A DNA stretch of 64,000 nt from JACQAP01 sp035275265. GTDB lineage: Bacteria; Pseudomonadota; Gammaproteobacteria; Burkholderiales; JACQAP01. Shown in pieces: positions 61,447 through 64,000 of this stretch; the first letter of the stretch is position 1; the number at the start of each line of letters is the position of its first letter. The stretch lies in contig DATENC010000029.1 in NCBI GenBank assembly GCA_035275265.1, forward strand, positions 62,001 to 126,000. The letters are read 5' to 3'. Both the position numbers and the translations under genes were made by a program. The notes beneath the pieces are model-generated. The model saw only the letters and a list, made by a program, of their open reading frames with translations, searched no databases and was not told the DNA's origin.

Positions 61447-62877
61447 TCACACCACCCTGAAATTCTTGAACTGCCACGGGTCGGACGCATCCACGTCTTC
61501 CGGAAAAAGTACGCCGCGTCCTTCCAGCGGAGTCCAGTCGGTGTACACGCCCACTACCCGGCCAAGATAAGGCTTGCAGATCTGCATCATTGTCTTGTAC
61601 GGCAACTCGTCCGGCTCGACGATGCCTGCGTCGGGATTATTGATGGCCCAGATGATCGCCGAGGCATAGCCGATGTTGACCTGAAGGCTGGTAGCGTTGT
61701 TGTACGGGCAGAGCTTGCGCGCGTCCTCGATGGTGAGCTGCGAACCGTACCAATAGGCGCCCTTGCTGTGGCCCATCAACAACACGCCGAGTTCGTCCAT
61801 GCCTTCGGAAATCTCATCCCGCAGCAACCGGTAACGCGGCGGAAACCGGTAGTTGTTGCCGATGTATTCGTGCATCGACAGCACCGCATCGTCGCAGGGA
61901 TGATACGAGTAGTGGCAGGTCGGCCGGTACACGGCCTTGCCCTTCCTATGCACCGTAAAGTAGTCGGGAATCGTGGTGGATTCGCCGTGGGAGATGAGGA
62001 ACCCGAGCATCGGGCCTTCAAGTGGCGTCCAAGTACGCACCCGCGTGGATGCGCCGGTGCGCGCCAGGTAGACGGCAGCACCGCAGCCGAAGTCGAACTT
62101 GTGAGCGTCGTGCGGCCAGTTCTTCTCGTGGGTACCCCAGCCAAGCTCTGCCGGCTGTAGAGATTCGCCGGCAAAGGCTTCGCTCGACCACGTGTTGACG
62201 AACTCGTCGCGCTGCTTGCGGCGCGAACTCACCTGGCTGTCGCGCTCGGCGATATGGATGACCTTGATGTCGAGCCGTTGCGCGAGCTGCGCCCACTGCT
62301 CGCGCGTTTTCGGCACCAGCGCCTTCTCCCCGACATCCTTGGCGATGTTCAGAAGCGCCTGCTTGAGCATATGCGAGACCAGACCGGGGTTGGCGCCATG
62401 CATCAACACACAGGCCGGGCCCTTGGGGTGTTTCCTGCGCAAATCCAGCGCCGCCTCGCGGTAGGCATAGTTGGAGCGCCGGTCCGCGGGGACGCTGGTG
62501 TTGTTGTGCCCGCCGGGCCAAGGCTCGATGCAAGCATCGATGTAGAGGATCCCACGGCGCCGGCAGTACTCGATAGTGTCGAGACTGTTGACGTCATAGG
62601 AAGCGTTGACCAGAAAGTCGCCGGGCCCCAGATACTTGTCGTACTGGGCGACATAGGACTCGCGCTTGATCGGCTCGACGATAAACTTGACGCCTAGCGT
62701 GCCAGCAATCTCGCGGCCGAAAGCATTGGCAGTGATGATTGTGATCTGCTCGGGCTTGATGTCGATATGGCGCAGGATCAGCGGCAGCGAGCCCTGGCCT
62801 ACTGACCCGAAACCGACGATAAGCATTCTCCCTTCGAAAACCGCATACTTTTTATAGCCGGGCAATTTAGCTTTCAC
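61447..62877 (-). CDS. hss: homospermidine synthase
   Basis: Protein of 476 residues with an N-terminal NAD-binding domain (GRMLIVGFGSVGQGSLPLI) and the long catalytic domain of bacterial homospermidine synthases (NASYDVNSLDTIEYC; IEPWPGGHNNTSV; FLISHGESTTIPDYF; RPTCHYSYHPCDDA). It makes homospermidine from putrescine. GTG at 62877 is chosen by the family N-terminal length; the ATG at 62826 is too close to the Rossmann motif. Stands 122 bp downstream of queG in the same direction. Confidence 0.94.
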   Translation of the reverse strand: MKAKLPGYKKYAVFEGRMLIVGFGSVGQGSLPLILRHIDIKPEQITIITANAFGREIAGTLGVKFIVEPIKRESYVAQYDKYLGPGDFLVNASYDVNSLDTIEYCRRRGILYIDACIEPWPGGHNNTSVPADRRSNYAYREAALDLRRKHPKGPACVLMHGANPGLVSHMLKQALLNIAKDVGEKALVPKTREQWAQLAQRLDIKVIHIAERDSQVSSRRKQRDEFVNTWSSEAFAGESLQPAELGWGTHEKNWPHDAHKFDFGCGAAVYLARTGASTRVRTWTPLEGPMLGFLISHGESTTIPDYFTVHRKGKAVYRPTCHYSYHPCDDAVLSMHEYIGNNYRFPPRYRLLRDEISEGMDELGVLLMGHSKGAYWYGSQLTIEDARKLCPYNNATSLQVNIGYASAIIWAINNPDAGIVEPDELPYKTMMQICKPYLGRVVGVYTDWTPLEGRGVLFPEDVDASDPWQFKNFRVV

Positions 62878-62999
62878 TCCTTAGGTTTCTTGCGACGCAC
62901 GCCATGCTTGCGTGAGGGCCACTTTATAGACGAAGTCGGCGGCAATCTCAACACCCTCTCCCCGACTCTCCCCCGTCAATGGGGACATCGTGAAACAAA

Positions 63000-64000
63000 T
63001 TATTGCGCCACCACAGACTTGTGCCGGGAAAGGGCCCAGGCGACGTGGCTTCGTACCAGAGCTGAGGGATGATCGCGCCGAGATTCGAGCGCTGCCAAAA
63101 CAGCGGGGGACGTCGGGGCGTTGCCCAGACCCACCGCCAGATTCCGCAGCCAGCGCTCGTGTCCGATCCTGCGAATGGCGCTGCCTTCAAGCCGCCGCTC
63201 GAATTCTTCTTCGCTCCACGCAAACAGTGCGGTCAGGGCCGGCGCATCGAGACCATTGCGTACCGAAAAATCTTCGCCGTCCGCCTTCTGCGCATACCGG
63301 TTCCACGGACAGACCAGTTGACAGTCGTCGCAGCCGTAAATGCGGTTGCCCATCAGCGGGCGCAGCTCTTCTGGGATTTCGCCCTTGTGTTCAATGGTGA
63401 GATAGGAAATGCAGCGGCGCGCGTCGAGCTGATAGGGAGCGACGATCGCTCCAGTAGGACATACGTCGATGCAACGACGGCAGGTACCGCAGTGATCCGG
63501 TTGCGGTTCATCCACCGGCAACAACAGGTCTGTGTAGATCTCGCCGAGAAAAAACCACGAGCCGGCGTCGCGGTTGAGCAGCAGCGTGTGCTTGCCGCGC
63601 CAACCAATCCCGGCCTTGGCTGCCAGTTCGACTTCCATGACCGGCGCGCTGTCGGTAAAGACGCGATAGGAGAAACGCTTCCCCGTGGACGCCGTGTCCG
63701 CGGGCTTCAGATAATCGGCGATTCGGTCGCAAAGTTTCTGCAGACGGCCTCGCAACACTTTGTGGTAATCACGCCCGACCGCATAGCGCGCCACATAGGC
63801 ACTGCTGCCGTTGTCGATGACCTCCCAGGAATCGCGAGCCTCTTGCGGGAAATAATTCATGCGCAGCGAGATGACCCGCAAGGTGCCGGGCACCAGTTCG
63901 CCTGGCCGGGTACGGCGGGTGCCGTGTGCAGCCATGTAATCCATGTCGCCGTGCCAGCCGCGCGCCAGCCATTCCATCAGACGGGCCTCGGCCTCACCGA
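63000..64000 (-). CDS. queG: epoxyqueuosine reductase, 3' part
   Basis: The frame stays open to the right edge (the last visible upstream codons read EAEARLMEWLARGWHG), so the gene starts outside the window and about 333 codons are seen. Two 4Fe-4S ferredoxin motifs are present (CGTCRRCIDVCPTGAI and CDDCQLVCPWN). The cobalamin-dependent active-site region includes YARYAVGRDYH and PVMEVELAAKAGIGWRGKH. It makes queuosine in tRNA. Confidence 0.95.
   Translation of the reverse strand, partial: GEAEARLMEWLARGWHGDMDYMAAHGTRRTRPGELVPGTLRVISLRMNYFPQEARDSWEVIDNGSSAYVARYAVGRDYHKVLRGRLQKLCDRIADYLKPADTASTGKRFSYRVFTDSAPVMEVELAAKAGIGWRGKHTLLLNRDAGSWFFLGEIYTDLLLPVDEPQPDHCGTCRRCIDVCPTGAIVAPYQLDARRCISYLTIEHKGEIPEELRPLMGNRIYGCDDCQLVCPWNRYAQKADGEDFSVRNGLDAPALTALFAWSEEEFERRLEGSAIRRIGHERWLRNLAVGLGNAPTSPAVLAALESRRDHPSALVRSHVAWALSRHKSVVAQ

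Overview
The window looks like chromosomal DNA of a GC-rich betaproteobacterium. The evidence is the gene order gyrA-serC-(serA)-pheA-hisC-tyrA-aroA/cmk-rpsA-ihfB-lapA-lapB-pyrF-ugd-heptose genes, the neighbouring ompA-mtaD-ubiG-gph-ssrA block, a tmRNA tag reading ANDERYALAA, a GTP-type PEP carboxykinase, and an exported Tpx. No rRNA, CRISPR array, IS element or prophage was found. Most of the window is core housekeeping sequence, with accessory material at the left edge, around 44-57 kb and around 60-61 kb.

Layout. 1-6.2 kb: the end of a divergent aryl-polyene-like cluster (MMPL exporter running off the left edge, LolA-like protein, acyltransferase, AMP-ligase, membrane protein and ACP leftward; a ketosynthase/chain-length-factor-like pair rightward). 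6.2-17.9 kb: htpX, an ABC-F ATPase, three tRNA genes behind one promoter, dksA, a small HTH protein, a radical SAM protein, an exported one-Cys Tpx, tRNA-Ser with a truncated partial copy, a YccA-like protein, rlmD, an exonuclease and pckG. 17.9-36.8 kb: sixteen co-directional minus-strand genes from gyrA to cysM, mostly overlapping or tightly spaced, covering serine and aromatic amino acid synthesis, translation (S1), IHF, LPS assembly control (LapAB), pyrimidine synthesis and sugar precursors for the envelope. AroA and Cmk are one fused protein. 37.2-42.3 kb: an OmpA-family lipoprotein with four 41-residue acidic repeats, mtaD, ubiG, a YajG-like lipoprotein, gph and tmRNA.

42.4-50.6 kb is an iron island: patatin-like lipoprotein, bacterioferritin, Bfd, a DUF2325 protein, and a divergent operon with a cytochrome c-FTR1 fusion permease and a complete Fe3+ ABC transporter. 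Fur-box-like sites lie in front of bfd, DUF2325 and the FTR1 operon. 50.6-57.4 kb is a signalling and transport module: cytochrome b561, a periplasmic beta-propeller, a NarL-type two-component system and a TonB-dependent receptor. It carries copies of a palindrome TTGGGAAATTTTCCCAA, proposed here as the operator of the response regulator.

57.5-64 kb holds redox and metabolic genes (HAD dehalogenase, second cytochrome b561, PNPOx-fold protein, cytochrome c'), a BPSL0067-type effector-like gene broken by one in-frame TAG followed by an intact overlapping STY0301-type partner, homospermidine synthase, and the 3' part of queG at the right edge. The observations most worth a second look are the palindrome-linked regulatory module, the OmpA acidic repeats, the nonsense-broken effector with its intact partner, and the combined FTR1 plus ABC iron operon.
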